Below, piece by piece: positions 7,752 to 17,845 of a DNA stretch of 64,000 bases (position 1 is its first letter; each line of letters opens with the position of its first letter). Under the pieces are notes generated by a model. It saw only the letters and a program-made list of their open reading frames with translations, ran no database searches and was not told the DNA's origin. The DNA comes from Roseivirga sp. UBA6061 (GTDB lineage Bacteria; Bacteroidota; Bacteroidia; Cytophagales; Cyclobacteriaceae): NCBI GenBank assembly GCA_002427745.1, contig DIYF01000014.1, forward strand, positions 1-64,000, given 5' to 3'. Made by a program: the position numbers and the translations under genes.

Positions 7752-10565
7752 ATGAATTCAACAACTCCCGCCCTGAATACCCCTATTGACAACCTTGATC
7801 CCAAGGAGTTCATTATTATTAAAGGAGCTCGCGTCAATAATCTGAAAAGCCTGAGTGTGGCTATTCCCCGATACAAACTGGTGGTAATTACCGGGCTTTC
7901 CGGTTCAGGCAAGTCATCTCTTGCCTTTGATACCCTGTTTGCCGAAGGTCAGCGCATGTATGTGGAAAGTCTCAGTTCTTATGCCCGCCAGTTTCTGGGG
8001 CGTATGGAAAAACCTGAGGTAGACTATATCAAAGGGGTTTCTCCGGCCATTGCTATAGAACAGAAAGTAAGTACACGAAACCCGAGGTCCACAGTGGGTA
8101 CGAGTACTGAAATCTATGATTACCTGAAATTGCTTTTTGCGAGGATAGGGAAGACCTATTCTCCCATTAGCGGAGAGGAAGTGAAACGGGACACGGTGAC
8201 GAGTATTGTGGAATTCCTGATGGCAAAGGAAGAGGGTACACGCTGCATGATTCTTTGTCCGCTGCAGCGCAAGGAAGAACGTACGCTGGAGCAGGAATTG
8301 AATGTATTACTGCAAAAAGGATATACCCGGGTACTGTCAGACGGAAGCCCGTTTTTTATAGAAGACCTGCTGGAGTCAAAAGAGGAGCTGAAAGGTAATC
8401 TTGAAATTCTTATTGACCGGGGAGTTGTACAGCACGAAGAGAGCATGCAATTCCGTTTTGCTGACTCTGTACAGACGGCACTTTTTGAAGGAGAAGGAGA
8501 TTGTACTATTGAAATTCCCGGTGAAGGCCGCTTTGCTTTTTCTGATCGTTTCGAAGCTGATGGCATGTTGTTTGAAGAGCCCAGCGTCAATCTTTTCACC
8601 TTTAATAACCCCTATGGCGCCTGCAAGCGTTGTGAAGGATTTGGCCGCATATTGGGTATTGACCCTGATCTGGTGATTCCTGACAAAAGTCTTTCAGTAT
8701 ATGAGGGGGCCATTGCTCCATGGCGTAGTGAAACCATGAAAAAGTGGCTGGAACCCTTATTGAAACATGGTATAGAATTCGATTTCCCCATCCACCGCAC
8801 CTTTGCAGAACTGACTCCTGAAGAGCAGGAACTGTTATGGACCGGCAACAAGTACTTTAAAGGAATCAACCAGTTCTTCAAGTTCCTGGAATCGAAGATA
8901 CATAAAATACAGTACAGAGTGATGCTGTCCCGCTATCGTGGGAGAACGGATTGCCCCGAGTGTAAGGGGACCCGTCTGCGCAAGGATGCCTCCTATGTGA
9001 AGATCGGAGGGCGTTCCATTACAGATTTGGTATTGCTTCCTGTAAAGCGCTCTCTGAAGTTTTTTGAGAGCCTGGAGATGACGGAATCGGAGCAGAAGAT
9101 AGCACGCAGATTGCTCAAAGAGATCCAAAATCGTCTGGAATACCTCAACAGGGTTGGTCTTGGTTATCTGACACTGAACCGTCTGACCAATACGCTTTCA
9201 GGAGGGGAATATCAGCGTATAAAGCTGGCAACTTCTCTGGGCAGTGCTCTGGTAGGGTCAATGTACATACTGGATGAACCCAGCATCGGGCTGCACCCCC
9301 GTGACACTGACAGGCTTATTTCAGTACTGAAATCACTGAGAGACCTGGGCAATACCGTTGTCGTGGTAGAGCATGAAGAAAAAGTGATGCAGTCGGCCGA
9401 CCAGATTATCGATATCGGTCCGGATGCCGGGTCACATGGTGGAGAACTTGTGTTTCAGGGACCGCTGGACGCGCTGATGGAAGATGGAACTACCTATACA
9501 GCCAAGTACCTGAATGGTACGGAAAGGCTGGAGGTTCCTGCCCAGCGAAGAAAGTGGAGAGATAGTCTGCTTATTAAGGGAGCCAGGGAGAATAACCTCA
9601 AGAACATAGATGTGGAAATACCGTTAGGAGTCCTTTCTGTTATTACCGGGGTCAGTGGATCAGGTAAATCAACCCTGGTCAAAAAACTGCTTTATCCTTC
9701 ACTGGGTAAAATGTTGGGTACAGTAGGAGATCAGACGGGTCGTTTTGATGGGCTGGAAGGGGCCACAAAGAAGATCACACAGATTGAGTTTGTAGATCAG
9801 AACCCTATCGGCAAGTCGTCCAGGTCCAACCCTGTGACTTACGTGAAAGCTTACGATGCCATCCGGACTCTCTTTGCCAATCAGCCTCTGGCTAAGCAAA
9901 GAGGATACAAGCCTGCTTTCTTTTCATTCAATGTGGATGGCGGCCGTTGTGAAACCTGCCAGGGAGAAGGGGTTGTCAAGATAGAGATGCAGTTTATGGC
10001 TGATATCTACCTTACCTGTGAAAGCTGTGGTGGCAACCGCTTTAAGCAGGAAATACTGGAGGTCAAGTACAACGACAAAAACATTGCAGAGGTACTTGAG
10101 ATGACGGTTGACGATGCGATTGAGTTCTTTGCCAAAGAAAAGAGTGTCTATAATAAGCTCAGGCCGCTGCAGGAAGTAGGGCTGGGGTATATCCGCCTGG
10201 GGCAATCTTCCAATTCTCTGAGTGGAGGTGAGGCACAGAGAGTAAAGCTGGCTTTCTATTTGGGTAAGGGTAAGTCCAATTCCCGTGACCATATTCTGTT
10301 CATTTTTGATGAACCCACTACCGGCCTGCACTTTCATGATATCAGCAAGTTGATGGGGGCGATCAATGCTTTAATAGAGCAGGGCAACAGTGTGTTGATT
10401 ATCGAGCACAACACAGAAGTGATCAAGAGTGCAGACTGGGTGCTGGATTTGGGGCCTGAAGGTGGTGAAGAGGGGGGGTACCTGAACTTTGCCGGAACAC
10501 CGGAGGAAATGGTTAAGCTGACTGATAATTATACAGCCAGGTACCTGAAAGAGGTAATGAGTTAA
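7752..10565 (+). CDS. uvrA: Excinuclease ABC subunit A
   Basis: A 937-residue UvrA, the damage-recognition ATPase of nucleotide excision repair. The start at 7752 ([10 protein letters not shown]) is preferred; the longer frame begins upstream of the promoter element. Two ABC modules are visible: Walker [10 protein letters not shown] near residue 50 and GVSGSGKST near 635, with [12 protein letters not shown] and [12 protein letters not shown] signatures and [12 protein letters not shown] and [12 protein letters not shown]alker B segments. Zinc-binding cysteine pairs occur in both halves (CKRCEGFG with [15 protein letters not shown] with CESCGG). Normal length and intact. It ends 2 bases before the convergent EamA gene. 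Confidence 0.98.
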   Translation: MNSTTPALNTPIDNLDPKEFIIIKGARVNNLKSLSVAIPRYKLVVITGLSGSGKSSLAFDTLFAEGQRMYVESLSSYARQFLGRMEKPEVDYIKGVSPAIAIEQKVSTRNPRSTVGTSTEIYDYLKLLFARIGKTYSPISGEEVKRDTVTSIVEFLMAKEEGTRCMILCPLQRKEERTLEQELNVLLQKGYTRVLSDGSPFFIEDLLESKEELKGNLEILIDRGVVQHEESMQFRFADSVQTALFEGEGDCTIEIPGEGRFAFSDRFEADGMLFEEPSVNLFTFNNPYGACKRCEGFGRILGIDPDLVIPDKSLSVYEGAIAPWRSETMKKWLEPLLKHGIEFDFPIHRTFAELTPEEQELLWTGNKYFKGINQFFKFLESKIHKIQYRVMLSRYRGRTDCPECKGTRLRKDASYVKIGGRSITDLVLLPVKRSLKFFESLEMTESEQKIARRLLKEIQNRLEYLNRVGLGYLTLNRLTNTLSGGEYQRIKLATSLGSALVGSMYILDEPSIGLHPRDTDRLISVLKSLRDLGNTVVVVEHEEKVMQSADQIIDIGPDAGSHGGELVFQGPLDALMEDGTTYTAKYLNGTERLEVPAQRRKWRDSLLIKGARENNLKNIDVEIPLGVLSVITGVSGSGKSTLVKKLLYPSLGKMLGTVGDQTGRFDGLEGATKKITQIEFVDQNPIGKSSRSNPVTYVKAYDAIRTLFANQPLAKQRGYKPAFFSFNVDGGRCETCQGEGVVKIEMQFMADIYLTCESCGGNRFKQEILEVKYNDKNIAEVLEMTVDDAIEFFAKEKSVYNKLRPLQEVGLGYIRLGQSSNSLSGGEAQRVKLAFYLGKGKSNSRDHILFIFDEPTTGLHFHDISKLMGAINALIEQGNSVLIIEHNTEVIKSADWVLDLGPEGGEEGGYLNFAGTPEEMVKLTDNYTARYLKEVMS

Positions 10566-10567
10566 AA

Positions 10568-11437
10568 TCAGGCTACTCTTCTTTTAAAAGCACTGAGGTT
10601 CATGTGCTTGACAATGCCTATGATGTTGGCGAGAATGATCAGGGTAGCTCCGAGTACCTTACTTAATGGCATGGGTTCATCCAGAAAGAGGTAGCTCACA
10701 AACATGGCCACCGGCACCCCCAGATAGTAAATGATGCTGCTGGCTGCATGAGGCAGTTCCGTAGTGGCCCGGAGCCATAGGGTATGTGCTCCGAGAGTGC
10801 AGACTACTCCCAGAACCCCCAGATAGTACCAGTCACTTGCCGGTAAGTCAAAATCTGCCTGAAATGATAGTGTGCAAAAGAAGAGCAGGCCAAAGCTGTA
10901 CTGCCCGAAAGCGCGTGTGTAAGAAGGAATATGCGTGTTTTTTTGTTGTAACAGGGGTAAGAGGGCAAAGAACATGGCGCTTCCCAGACCTATGAGCAGC
11001 CCCAGGGTGATATCGTTTTGCAGACTGAATTCAGGGACAATCAGCAGATTGCCGCCTACCGCCATAATTACGGTAAACCAGTCAAAGAGTGCGGGTTTCT
11101 TTTTCTGAAAAATCCACCCGAACAGGATGAGGTAAATACCAAAAGAGGTAAGGCCGAGGATAGCTATGGAAGGAGTGCTGACCTTGACCGCATAAAAATA
11201 GCTGACCCAGTGAAGACCGAATACAAGGCCGATCAGCATGAGGGATTTCCAGTCTCTGATTTTCAGCTGTTTGACCTTTTTGGCACCAACAAAGATGAAA
11301 TACATGAGTATGCTGGCTATAGACAGCCTGACGATACCGATGGTGACAGCGCTGGCTGTTACCTTTTTGATAAAAACAGGTGTACAGCCAAAAAGAAAGG
11401 CGGCCAGAATACCTTCAATATAGTAACGGGATTTCAA
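10568..11437 (-). CDS. EamA/DMT family transporter
   Basis: A 289-residue integral membrane protein with about ten transmembrane helices arranged as two repeated five-helix EamA halves. The first half begins GILAAFLFGCTPVFIKK and the second LGLLIGLGSAMFFALLPLL. The second half ends in the typical YLFLDEPMPLSKVLGATLIILANIIG. Members export or import amino acids, nucleosides or other metabolites; the substrate cannot be told from sequence. The stop codon is 2 bases from that of convergent uvrA, so any terminator must lie inside coding sequence. Confidence 0.88.
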   Translation of the reverse strand: MKSRYYIEGILAAFLFGCTPVFIKKVTASAVTIGIVRLSIASILMYFIFVGAKKVKQLKIRDWKSLMLIGLVFGLHWVSYFYAVKVSTPSIAILGLTSFGIYLILFGWIFQKKKPALFDWFTVIMAVGGNLLIVPEFSLQNDITLGLLIGLGSAMFFALLPLLQQKNTHIPSYTRAFGQYSFGLLFFCTLSFQADFDLPASDWYYLGVLGVVCTLGAHTLWLRATTELPHAASSIIYYLGVPVAMFVSYLFLDEPMPLSKVLGATLIILANIIGIVKHMNLSAFKRRVA

Positions 11438-11506
11438 GAGACTTAAGCTTAGGCCAAAGCTGATGAAATTATAGACAACAAGAAAACGGTCGGTGTAAAA
11501 CCCTGA

Positions 11507-11980
11507 CTATTTGAGCAGGCCTTTCCTCTTCAGGATGGTCTCTACGAATTTTACTTCGTTTTGGGTCTTGAATACGTTGAAGGGGAACATCATCATTTGC
11601 GCCTTGTTCACCACCAATACAAACTGGTTTTTGTCCATCCAGGCCTTTTTGATCATATCCCATTTCATAGGCATACCTCGCTTTGAATCTACTTTAATCA
11701 GAATCTGCTGGCTGTTGATCTCGTAGGACAGTCTATCGAAGAGCATTTTTGACTGCTCTAACTGCGTAACCCCTGCAAACTGAATTACCCAGAATAAAAG
11801 GTAGAGTACAAAGGCAATCAGAGCACCGATCCACCACCAGTTGGAAGGAACCACAAAGGTCATGGAGGAGATGGCCAGCACGATCAAAAACACCCACCAC
11901 TGTTGCTGGAGTACGTTGCGCATTCCGGCCCGCATGTAGGCCTTTTTATCTAAAGCGTATTTCTTAGTCTTGACGATCAT
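11507..11980 (-). CDS. YcxB-like membrane protein
   Basis: A 157-residue protein. Two adjacent hydrophobic helices lie at about residues 29-45 and 48-68, in a Trp-rich stretch (QQQWWVFLI and PSNWWWIGAL). After them comes a soluble domain with SYEINSQQILIKVDSKRGMPMKWDMIKKAW, where a short beta domain continues to FVLVVNKAQMMMFPFNVF, the arrangement of the YcxB-like C-terminal domain. The function of this family is unknown. It lies 69 bases upstream of the EamA gene on the same strand. Confidence 0.65.
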   Translation of the reverse strand: MIVKTKKYALDKKAYMRAGMRNVLQQQWWVFLIVLAISSMTFVVPSNWWWIGALIAFVLYLLFWVIQFAGVTQLEQSKMLFDRLSYEINSQQILIKVDSKRGMPMKWDMIKKAWMDKNQFVLVVNKAQMMMFPFNVFKTQNEVKFVETILKRKGLLK

Positions 11981-12090
11981 TTTTTCCTGTTCTAGGCACA
12001 GTGTTGAAAAAAGAACACAAACATAAGGATCAAAACCAAGGCTTCAACCATTCTTACTAAAAAATTGCGCTTATTATTACTCAAAACAGG

Positions 12091-12954
12091 TTATTCGGCT
12101 TTCAAACTAATGTCAAGGCTCTTGACAGAATGCGTAAGAGCACCAACGGAAATGTAGTCAACCCCGGATGACGAAGCGGCCTGAATGGTCGATTCAGTAA
12201 TGCCACCGGATGCTTCGGTTTCTGAGCGGCCTGCGATAAGCTCCACGGCTTTGGTCATTTCTTCCGGAGACATGTTGTCGAGCATGATACGGTCCACTTT
12301 TTCGGTATCCAGGGCCTGCTGTACCTCATCCAGGTTTCTTGTCTCCACCTCTATTTTCAAGTCCTTGCCGGTCCTGGCCAGGTAATCTGTCGTAGCACTG
12401 ACTGCATTGGAAATACCTCCGGCAAAATCGATGTGGTTGTCTTTAAGCATAATCATGTCAAACAAGCCATAGCGATGGTTCACACCGCCACCGATCACCA
12501 CTGCCCATTTTTCCATCATTCTGAAATTGGGTGTGGTCTTCCGCGTATCAAGAAGCCTCGTGTCGGAATCTGCTATAAGTGAGTTGAGGTAGCGGGTATA
12601 CGTAGCAATACCGCTCATGCGTTGCATGCAGTTGAGCACCAGCCGTTCTGCGGAAAGTATGGCTCTTGAATTGCCATGTAGTTTCAATATAATATCGCCC
12701 TCTTTTACCGAAGTACCATCCGTTACAGTCGCCACGATTTCCATATCCGGATCCAGCTTCCTGAAAATGATTTCTGCGAGTTCCATGCCGGCAATCACTC
12801 CGGAAGCTTTCATCAGAAGATAGGCGCTGTTTTTGGCACCGGCAGGTATGGAGGCTAATGAAGAGTGGTCGCCATCGCGGATATCTTCATAGAGGGCTCT
12901 GTCAATAAAATCGTTTAGCGATTGTTCAGTTATGTAATCTGGCCGCATGGCCAA
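12091..12954 (-). CDS. nadC: Nicotinate-nucleotide pyrophosphorylase (carboxylating)
   Basis: A 287-residue quinolinate phosphoribosyltransferase, which makes nicotinate mononucleotide from quinolinate and PRPP in de novo NAD synthesis. The family signature LLDTRKTTPNFR is followed by GGGVNHRYGLFDMIMLKDNH, which supplies the substrate-binding Arg, His and Lys residues. The C-terminus has the barrel segment EASGGIT and the DYISVGALTHSVKSLDISLK ending. A second in-frame ATG two codons on (MRPDY) is an equally good start. nadA and nadB are not in the window. It sits 41 bases after the DUF4783 gene on the same strand. Confidence 0.96.
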   Translation of the reverse strand: MAMRPDYITEQSLNDFIDRALYEDIRDGDHSSLASIPAGAKNSAYLLMKASGVIAGMELAEIIFRKLDPDMEIVATVTDGTSVKEGDIILKLHGNSRAILSAERLVLNCMQRMSGIATYTRYLNSLIADSDTRLLDTRKTTPNFRMMEKWAVVIGGGVNHRYGLFDMIMLKDNHIDFAGGISNAVSATTDYLARTGKDLKIEVETRNLDEVQQALDTEKVDRIMLDNMSPEEMTKAVELIAGRSETEASGGITESTIQAASSSGVDYISVGALTHSVKSLDISLKAE

Positions 12955-12995
12955 AAATACAAAAGAGGTATTGCTTTGAGGGCTGTGGCTTACAC

Positions 12996-13406
12996 TTATT
13001 TTGGTTTGGAGAACTCAAGGCGATAGACCTTGTAGTCATCCTTGTATTTTTTGGCCCTGAGCGCAATTCGGTAAGAGGTATTGCCTGAGGTATAGTTGCC
13101 GATGGCATAAATGATACCTCCCTGGGAGTTTCCCTGATGGATAAAGCCGGTTTCGTCAGCCGGGTGTTTTTGGAAAAACTGCTTGAGTACAATCTCTGCC
13201 TGACTGATACTATACTCCTTGCGTTTACTGTCGAGCCTGATCACTACACGCTCATTGAGATACTTGGAGAGCTCTTTCGAATTAGAAGATTTAAGAGCCT
13301 CCTGTACATTGTCGATGATGTCGTCACCTTCCTGAGCAGACAGTGAGAATGTGCTCAGTATCAGCAGGATAAAAACAGACGTCAGATTCTTTCGAATTCT
13401 CCTCAT
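12996..13406 (-). CDS. DUF4783 exported protein
   Basis: A 136-residue protein with a signal peptide (residues 1-24, ending LSAQ). The mature part has the NTF2-like pattern of DUF4783: a helix DIIDNVQEALKSSNSKELSKYL, then strands, SQAEIVLKQFFQKHP in the middle and a C-terminal IALRAKKYKDDYKVYRLEF hairpin. The NTF2-like cone fold suggests ligand binding, but no catalytic residues can be assigned. Its placement directly before nadC is, from memory, common in Cytophagales, although no functional link to NAD synthesis is evident. Confidence 0.75.
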   Translation of the reverse strand: MRRIRKNLTSVFILLILSTFSLSAQEGDDIIDNVQEALKSSNSKELSKYLNERVVIRLDSKRKEYSISQAEIVLKQFFQKHPADETGFIHQGNSQGGIIYAIGNYTSGNTSYRIALRAKKYKDDYKVYRLEFSKPK

Positions 13407-13526
13407 GAAATAGGTTGGTTAACGTATTAGTGTTAACGAAAACAATGCCAAAAATTGCATAGTCACCGATGCAATCGATTCAAATTAATACAATGGTAAG
13501 TGACTTACAAACCACGCTTTAATATT

Positions 13527-13534
13527 TATATTTG
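13527..13534 (+). promoter_or_regulatory. -7 promoter element for gpmI
   Basis: TATATTTG fits TAnnTTTG and ends 5 bases before the ATG at 13539. Transcription would begin at or beside the start codon, so a leaderless mRNA is expected. Confidence 0.65.
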
Positions 13535-13538
13535 GCGC

Positions 13539-15056
13539 ATGAACAAGCGCGTACTTCTCATGATTCTGGACGGCTGGGGACTCGGGGAAAACCCTGAAAT
13601 CTCGGCCATAGCAAATGCTCAGACACCTTTTATTGACTCCCTATATAAGGACTATTCTCATAGCAAACTAGAGGCTTCTGGTTTAGCGGTAGGGCTACCT
13701 GCCGGACAGATGGGGAATTCAGAAGTAGGGCATATGAATATAGGTGCCGGCAGAGTCGTTTATCAGGATCTGGTAAAGGTCAATAAAGCCGTTGAGGAGG
13801 GTACGCTGGCTGAAAATGAAACCCTTCGTACAGCCCTGAATTATGCAAAATCTAATGATAAGGGAGTTCATTTCATCGGGCTTCTGTCTGACGGTGGTGT
13901 GCATTCTCATATTGATCATCTGAAAGGTCTACTGAGCATTGCCAACAATGAAGGTCTTGAGAGAGTTTTTGTACATGCTTTTACAGATGGCAGAGATACC
14001 GACCCTAAGGGTGGACTCGACTATCTTTCGGATCTGCAAAATCATATAGCGGGAACCACCGGTCAGATTGCCTCTGTAACAGGAAGATATTACGCCATGG
14101 ATCGCGATAATCGCTGGGAGCGTGTAAAGCTTGCTTATGATGCAATGGTCTATGGCCAGGGTGAGCTGACGGAAGACCTGTCGGGAGCGGTTAAAAGCTC
14201 CTATGAAAATGGTGTGACGGATGAATTCCTCAAACCGATTATCTGTAGCCAAAATGGCCGGCCCCTGGGCAAGATTGAGGAGGGCGATGTGGTGCTTTGC
14301 TTTAATTTCAGAACTGATCGTGGCAGACAGATTACCCAGGCATTAACACAAAGAGATTTTCCAGAGGTCGGCATGCAGAAAATGAACCTGCACTATGTCA
14401 CCATGACGAACTATGACGACTCTTTTAAAGGAGTCAATGTAATTTTTGACAAAGATAACCTGAAGAATACCCTGGGAGAGGTGCTGGAGGCCAATGGTAA
14501 AAAGCAGATACGCATTGCCGAGACTGAGAAGTATCCACATGTGACTTTCTTTTTCAGCGGAGGACGTGAAGAAGCCTTTGATGGTGAAAAACGTCTGCTT
14601 TGTCCTTCGCCAAAGGTGGCCACTTATGACCTGCAGCCTGAAATGAGTGCCGAAGATATTCGCGATGCTATTACGGCAGAGCTCAAAAAGGGAGAGGTAG
14701 ATTTCACCTGTCTGAATTTTGCCAACCCTGATATGGTAGGGCATACGGGTGTGTTTGAGGCAGCTGTGAAGGCTTGTGAAACGGTGGATGCCTGTGCTAA
14801 GGAGGTGCTGGAATGTGCCCTCGAAAACGGTTATACCTCCATTGTCATTGCCGACCATGGTAACTCGGATATTATGGTGAACCCTGATGGTTCACCGAAT
14901 ACGGCACATACTACAAACCTAGTGCCCTGTATTCTCGTTGATAAGGAACTGAAGCCTGAAATGAAAGATGGGAAACTGGGAGATCTGGCTCCTACCATTC
15001 TTCAGCTTATGGGCGTGAACATTCCTGAAGAAATGACGGGAGACATTCTATTATGA
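13539..15056 (+). CDS. gpmI: 2,3-bisphosphoglycerate-independent phosphoglycerate mutase
   Basis: A 505-residue manganese-dependent iPGM that interconverts 3- and 2-phosphoglycerate in glycolysis. The alkaline-phosphatase-type metal site starts at Asp11 (LMILDGWGLG). The phosphorylated nucleophile is Ser61 in MGNSEVGHMNIGAGR. Further metal ligands lie in NPDMVGHTG and IADHGNSD. The start at 13539 is chosen because the longer frame runs through the promoter element at 13527. The stop overlaps the following lipoprotein start by ATGA, implying coupled translation. Confidence 0.97.
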   Translation: MNKRVLLMILDGWGLGENPEISAIANAQTPFIDSLYKDYSHSKLEASGLAVGLPAGQMGNSEVGHMNIGAGRVVYQDLVKVNKAVEEGTLAENETLRTALNYAKSNDKGVHFIGLLSDGGVHSHIDHLKGLLSIANNEGLERVFVHAFTDGRDTDPKGGLDYLSDLQNHIAGTTGQIASVTGRYYAMDRDNRWERVKLAYDAMVYGQGELTEDLSGAVKSSYENGVTDEFLKPIICSQNGRPLGKIEEGDVVLCFNFRTDRGRQITQALTQRDFPEVGMQKMNLHYVTMTNYDDSFKGVNVIFDKDNLKNTLGEVLEANGKKQIRIAETEKYPHVTFFFSGGREEAFDGEKRLLCPSPKVATYDLQPEMSAEDIRDAITAELKKGEVDFTCLNFANPDMVGHTGVFEAAVKACETVDACAKEVLECALENGYTSIVIADHGNSDIMVNPDGSPNTAHTTNLVPCILVDKELKPEMKDGKLGDLAPTILQLMGVNIPEEMTGDILL

Positions 15057-15637
15057 TTAAAAAAACGGTTTTAGGTCTGTTTTTAGTGGCAGGTATGGCT
15101 GCTTGCAGTGGCCCCGCAGAAACGCCTGTAGTAAGAGCAGACAGTTATTTCGATTTGGTTGGGTTGCTGGATGACCAGACTTCGCTGCTGATAAAACAGG
15201 GGGTTGTGCTGGAGAAAAAGCTGACTGCTAACGGAGAGCAGGAGTCTATGTCTCTAAGACCTGATTCGGAGGAACAGCTCAGGGCAGAACTGAAGTTGTT
15301 TTATGAAGCAGATATTAACAAACTAGGGCTGGATGATGCTTATTTCACGGAAGAGCTTCCGGGTATCAATGGTAACAGCAAGGTGATCAATACCGCTAAA
15401 AAAGCAGGGCCCAATGTAAGAATGATCGAATACGATTACAGCCTGGGCAAGCTCAGTCAGATCAGGGTGCTGGTGGAAGATAAGAATGATATCTACACTT
15501 TTCAGAAAGAGATGACCATGAGCTTTGAGTCCTTAGATGGTAAGGAAATGCTCACAGGATACAGTATTACCGGTAAGCAAAAAATGGTCATGAAAAGTGA
15601 CCTGGACTTTTCTCTGCAAGGTCGCTTTTCCCGCTAG
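15053..15637 (+). CDS. Lipoprotein of unknown function coupled to gpmI
   Basis: A 194-residue protein with a lipoprotein signal ending GMAAC (Cys18). The mature part is a mixed alpha/beta domain without recognised motifs: an N-terminal helix FDLVGLLDDQTSLLIKQG, a middle helical hairpin, and a C-terminal set of strands ending SDLDFSLQGRFSR. It overlaps gpmI by 4 bases (ATGA), so it is expressed with that glycolytic gene although it is envelope-bound. The link is probably only transcriptional. It ends 1 base before the convergent UspA gene. Confidence 0.75.
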   Translation: MIKKTVLGLFLVAGMAACSGPAETPVVRADSYFDLVGLLDDQTSLLIKQGVVLEKKLTANGEQESMSLRPDSEEQLRAELKLFYEADINKLGLDDAYFTEELPGINGNSKVINTAKKAGPNVRMIEYDYSLGKLSQIRVLVEDKNDIYTFQKEMTMSFESLDGKEMLTGYSITGKQKMVMKSDLDFSLQGRFSR

Positions 15638-15638
15638 C

Positions 15639-16565
15639 TTACAGTTTGAAAAGAGCATCCAGAAAACCGAGGTTTTCTTTTCCCTTTTTGACCAGAAACA
15701 GCGGAATGTCGTTGTCCTCCATCACGAGTTTTTCAGCTACACTGCCTATAAGAAAAGCCGCTACATTGGTACGTCCTTTGGAACCCAGAATGATCATGTC
15801 AACGCCCATTTCTTTTCCCGTCTTGTAGATTTTATCTGCCGGATGCGGATCATCATCAAGGGCATAGGTATGGTCATAATCTACTCCTGTCAGGTCCATT
15901 TTTCTGAAAAACCTTTGGCAGTCACGCTTGGTGTTTTCCAGCATAATTTCAGCAAATTCGTCATAACTTTTACCCGACTTGTGGTAACCCACCGGTACTC
16001 TGTAGACGTTGTTGCTTAGTAGCCTGGCTCCGCTTTTCTTCTGGATGTCGATACCTATTTCAAATGCCATGCGCGAGTGATCAGAGTAATCAATCGATAC
16101 CAGCACCTGATTGAGCTCAAGAGGTGGGTTTTCAGGTACAAATATGACAGAGGCCGGGGTAGCCTTAGCTACTTTGCGTGAGTTGAGACCGCTACCGGTC
16201 AGTTTCTCTTTTCTTCCAACAAGCATAAGATCAATCACCTTGACCTTGCTTTCTTTGAGAATTTCATCTGTGATACCCCCCGCTTCAACGTGAATTTTGA
16301 CATCACAACCTTCAGGGGATTTGAAGTGTTTTTTTACGCTGAACTCTACTTCTTTTTCGAGCATTTCGTCTACCGGAGCAATCAGATCCGGGTACTTTTC
16401 CTGAATATCTTCAGGCAGCTCAAAAGAGGTGGTAACATGATAAAAATAAACCGCATTCAGCTGAAAGGTATTGGCTATGAGTGAGGCGTATTTGATCAGG
16501 CCCTCATCCATTTCTGTCAAATCAAGACAGACCATCATTCTCTGAAATTTACTTAGGTCATGCAT
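15639..16565 (-). CDS. Universal stress protein with two UspA domains
   Basis: A 308-residue tandem UspA protein. Domain 1 covers about residues 8-145 (MVCLDLTEMDEGLIKYA start) and domain 2 about 153-295 (QVLVSIDYSDHSRMAFEIG start). Domain 2 keeps the ATP-binding pattern G-x2-G-x9-G-S in GSKGRTNVAAFLIGSVAEKLV. In domain 1 the equivalent loop (GRKEKLTGSGLNSRKVAKA) is degenerate, so only the second half probably binds nucleotide. Such proteins respond to starvation and other stress. It is monocistronic and convergent with the gpmI operon. Confidence 0.92.
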   Translation of the reverse strand: MHDLSKFQRMMVCLDLTEMDEGLIKYASLIANTFQLNAVYFYHVTTSFELPEDIQEKYPDLIAPVDEMLEKEVEFSVKKHFKSPEGCDVKIHVEAGGITDEILKESKVKVIDLMLVGRKEKLTGSGLNSRKVAKATPASVIFVPENPPLELNQVLVSIDYSDHSRMAFEIGIDIQKKSGARLLSNNVYRVPVGYHKSGKSYDEFAEIMLENTKRDCQRFFRKMDLTGVDYDHTYALDDDPHPADKIYKTGKEMGVDMIILGSKGRTNVAAFLIGSVAEKLVMEDNDIPLFLVKKGKENLGFLDALFKL

Positions 16566-16679
16566 AGTTGCGTAAATTGTTTACTACTCAATTTATTGAA
16601 TTAATTGGCTGTATTCCACACCCTCAGAGCAATTTTTATCAATGGTTGGTTTTGGTCGGATCATTCAGAGAGTTCATAC

Positions 16680-16687
16680 TATATTTG
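16680..16687 (+). promoter_or_regulatory. -7 promoter element for the DUF6787-like gene
   Basis: TATATTTG fits TAnnTTTG. A TTTG occurs 25 bases upstream at 16651, longer than the usual -33/-7 spacing. The implied leader before the ATG at 16715 is about 22 bases. Confidence 0.5.
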
Positions 16688-16714
16688 CGCTGAATTCAGG
16701 AATGAATAAGGTTT

Positions 16715-17047
16715 ATGTCTGATAAAGGGGTTATGGAAAAATTGAAGGCTAAATGGGGGATTACCTCTAATGTTCAGATTATACTCATACTGATTGTTTT
16801 TGCAATCAATGGTTCTTTTGCTGCCTGGGTAGCCGATCCTATTACTGCCTTTATGGGCCTGGACAAAGAAACTACCAGTGGTTTTATCTACTGGCCGCTA
16901 AGAATCCTTCTTGTTTTCCCAATTTACCAGCTCACACTACCTGTAGTCGGCTTTATTTTTGGCCAGTTTAAATTCTTCTGGGCCTTTGAAAAGAAAATGC
17001 TTTCAGGTATGGGCCGACTTTTCGGTAGAAAGAAAAGCGAGTCCTGA
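16715..17047 (+). CDS. Small two-helix membrane protein (DUF6787-like)
   Basis: A 110-residue protein with two hydrophobic helices, at about residues 21-41 (NVQIILILIVFAINGSFAAW) and 63-85. A short basic C-terminal tail follows (GRLFGRKKSES). The KWGITSNVQI and FGQFKFFWAFEKKM segments resemble the Bacteroidota family DUF6787. It has no signal peptide or enzymatic motif. Start: ATG at 16715, with a second in-frame ATG six codons later (MEKLKAKWG) that would serve equally well. It is convergent with the TetR gene, with 1 base between. Confidence 0.7.
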   Translation: MSDKGVMEKLKAKWGITSNVQIILILIVFAINGSFAAWVADPITAFMGLDKETTSGFIYWPLRILLVFPIYQLTLPVVGFIFGQFKFFWAFEKKMLSGMGRLFGRKKSES

Positions 17048-17048
17048 C

Positions 17049-17747
17049 CTAATCCACCAATAATTTAAAAATAATGGTCTCGAGATAGTGTTTGATCTCC
17101 TCGTTGCCATTCTGGCTTACCCTCAACTCTGTGAGAGACGGAAAATGCTCCGACAGGAATCTTTGCTGGTGAGCGGTATCTATAATAGTCGTCACCAGAG
17201 CCTTGGTAAAAGGAAATCTCGGGTTTACATCTTCTATGATGCTATGAACCCTTCGGCACAAAGACTTGTAACTTGCAAAATACCCTTCGCGGTTAGCAGT
17301 GGCCACCTCTTTGGTAAGAAATGACTTTGACGATTCGGCTACTACAATTCTGTAGAGGGCTTCTTCATCGATATGTGAGAAATGGGGGTCGTAGTGTACG
17401 GCCTCAGAGAGGTTGGAAATAGCTACTTTGAGTTTGCGAACCGGATCTTCTATGTTGTGGGTATTGTAGTCCAGTCTGTATTCCAGCCAGGCCCAGTACC
17501 AGGAGACAAGATAGGTAAGAAGTTTCTGCTTGTTTTCGAAGTAGCGATAAACAGAGGCTTCTGTAGAATTAATTTCGGTTGCCAGTTTTTTAAAGTTGAA
17601 TTGCTCGAAACCGATTTTATCGATCAGACCAATACTACTGTTGACAATTCTTCGACCTAGCTCAGAGCTTTCAGGATCTTTCAGAAATAGTTTCTCATTG
17701 ACCTGAATTTTAATGGTCGCGTAGCCCAGCATAGATGCCATAAGCAC
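17049..17747 (-). CDS. TetR-family transcriptional regulator
   Basis: A 232-residue protein. After about 25 extra N-terminal residues comes the TetR DNA-binding domain at about residues 28-78: SSELGRRIVNSSIGLIDKIG, then the helix-turn-helix FNFKKLATEINSTEASVYRYFENKQKLLTYL. The rest is helical, as expected for the ligand and dimer domain, with a central YRLDYNTHNIEDPVRKLK segment. The ligand and the controlled gene are unknown. In-frame Met codons at residues 3 and 6 are alternative starts. The divergent neighbour is the Fur-family gene, 98 bases away, a possible target. Confidence 0.9.
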   Translation of the reverse strand: MLMASMLGYATIKIQVNEKLFLKDPESSELGRRIVNSSIGLIDKIGFEQFNFKKLATEINSTEASVYRYFENKQKLLTYLVSWYWAWLEYRLDYNTHNIEDPVRKLKVAISNLSEAVHYDPHFSHIDEEALYRIVVAESSKSFLTKEVATANREGYFASYKSLCRRVHSIIEDVNPRFPFTKALVTTIIDTAHQQRFLSEHFPSLTELRVSQNGNEEIKHYLETIIFKLLVD

Positions 17748-17833
17748 TTATAATTAGTTAGTAGTTTTAGTAGTAGTAGTGAGAACCCGGAACTATTCAA
17801 ACCTTCCTTATCGTTTAACTAGCAACGAATTGA

Positions 17834-17841
17834 TATATTTG
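17834..17841 (+). promoter_or_regulatory. -7 promoter element for the Fur-family gene
   Basis: TATATTTG fits TAnnTTTG and ends 5 bases before the GTG start at 17846, predicting a leaderless message with a GTG start. Confidence 0.6.
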
Positions 17842-17845
17842 TTCC

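Noticed and set aside
9924..10337. 137-residue open frame on the minus strand inside uvrA
   Set aside because: It is the complement of a strongly conserved ABC domain, has no matching motifs, and follows the codon pattern of the real gene.
14343..14858. 171-residue minus-strand frame inside gpmI
   Set aside because: The + strand holds catalytic motifs of the mutase across this stretch; the opposite frame has no start signal or recognisable sequence.
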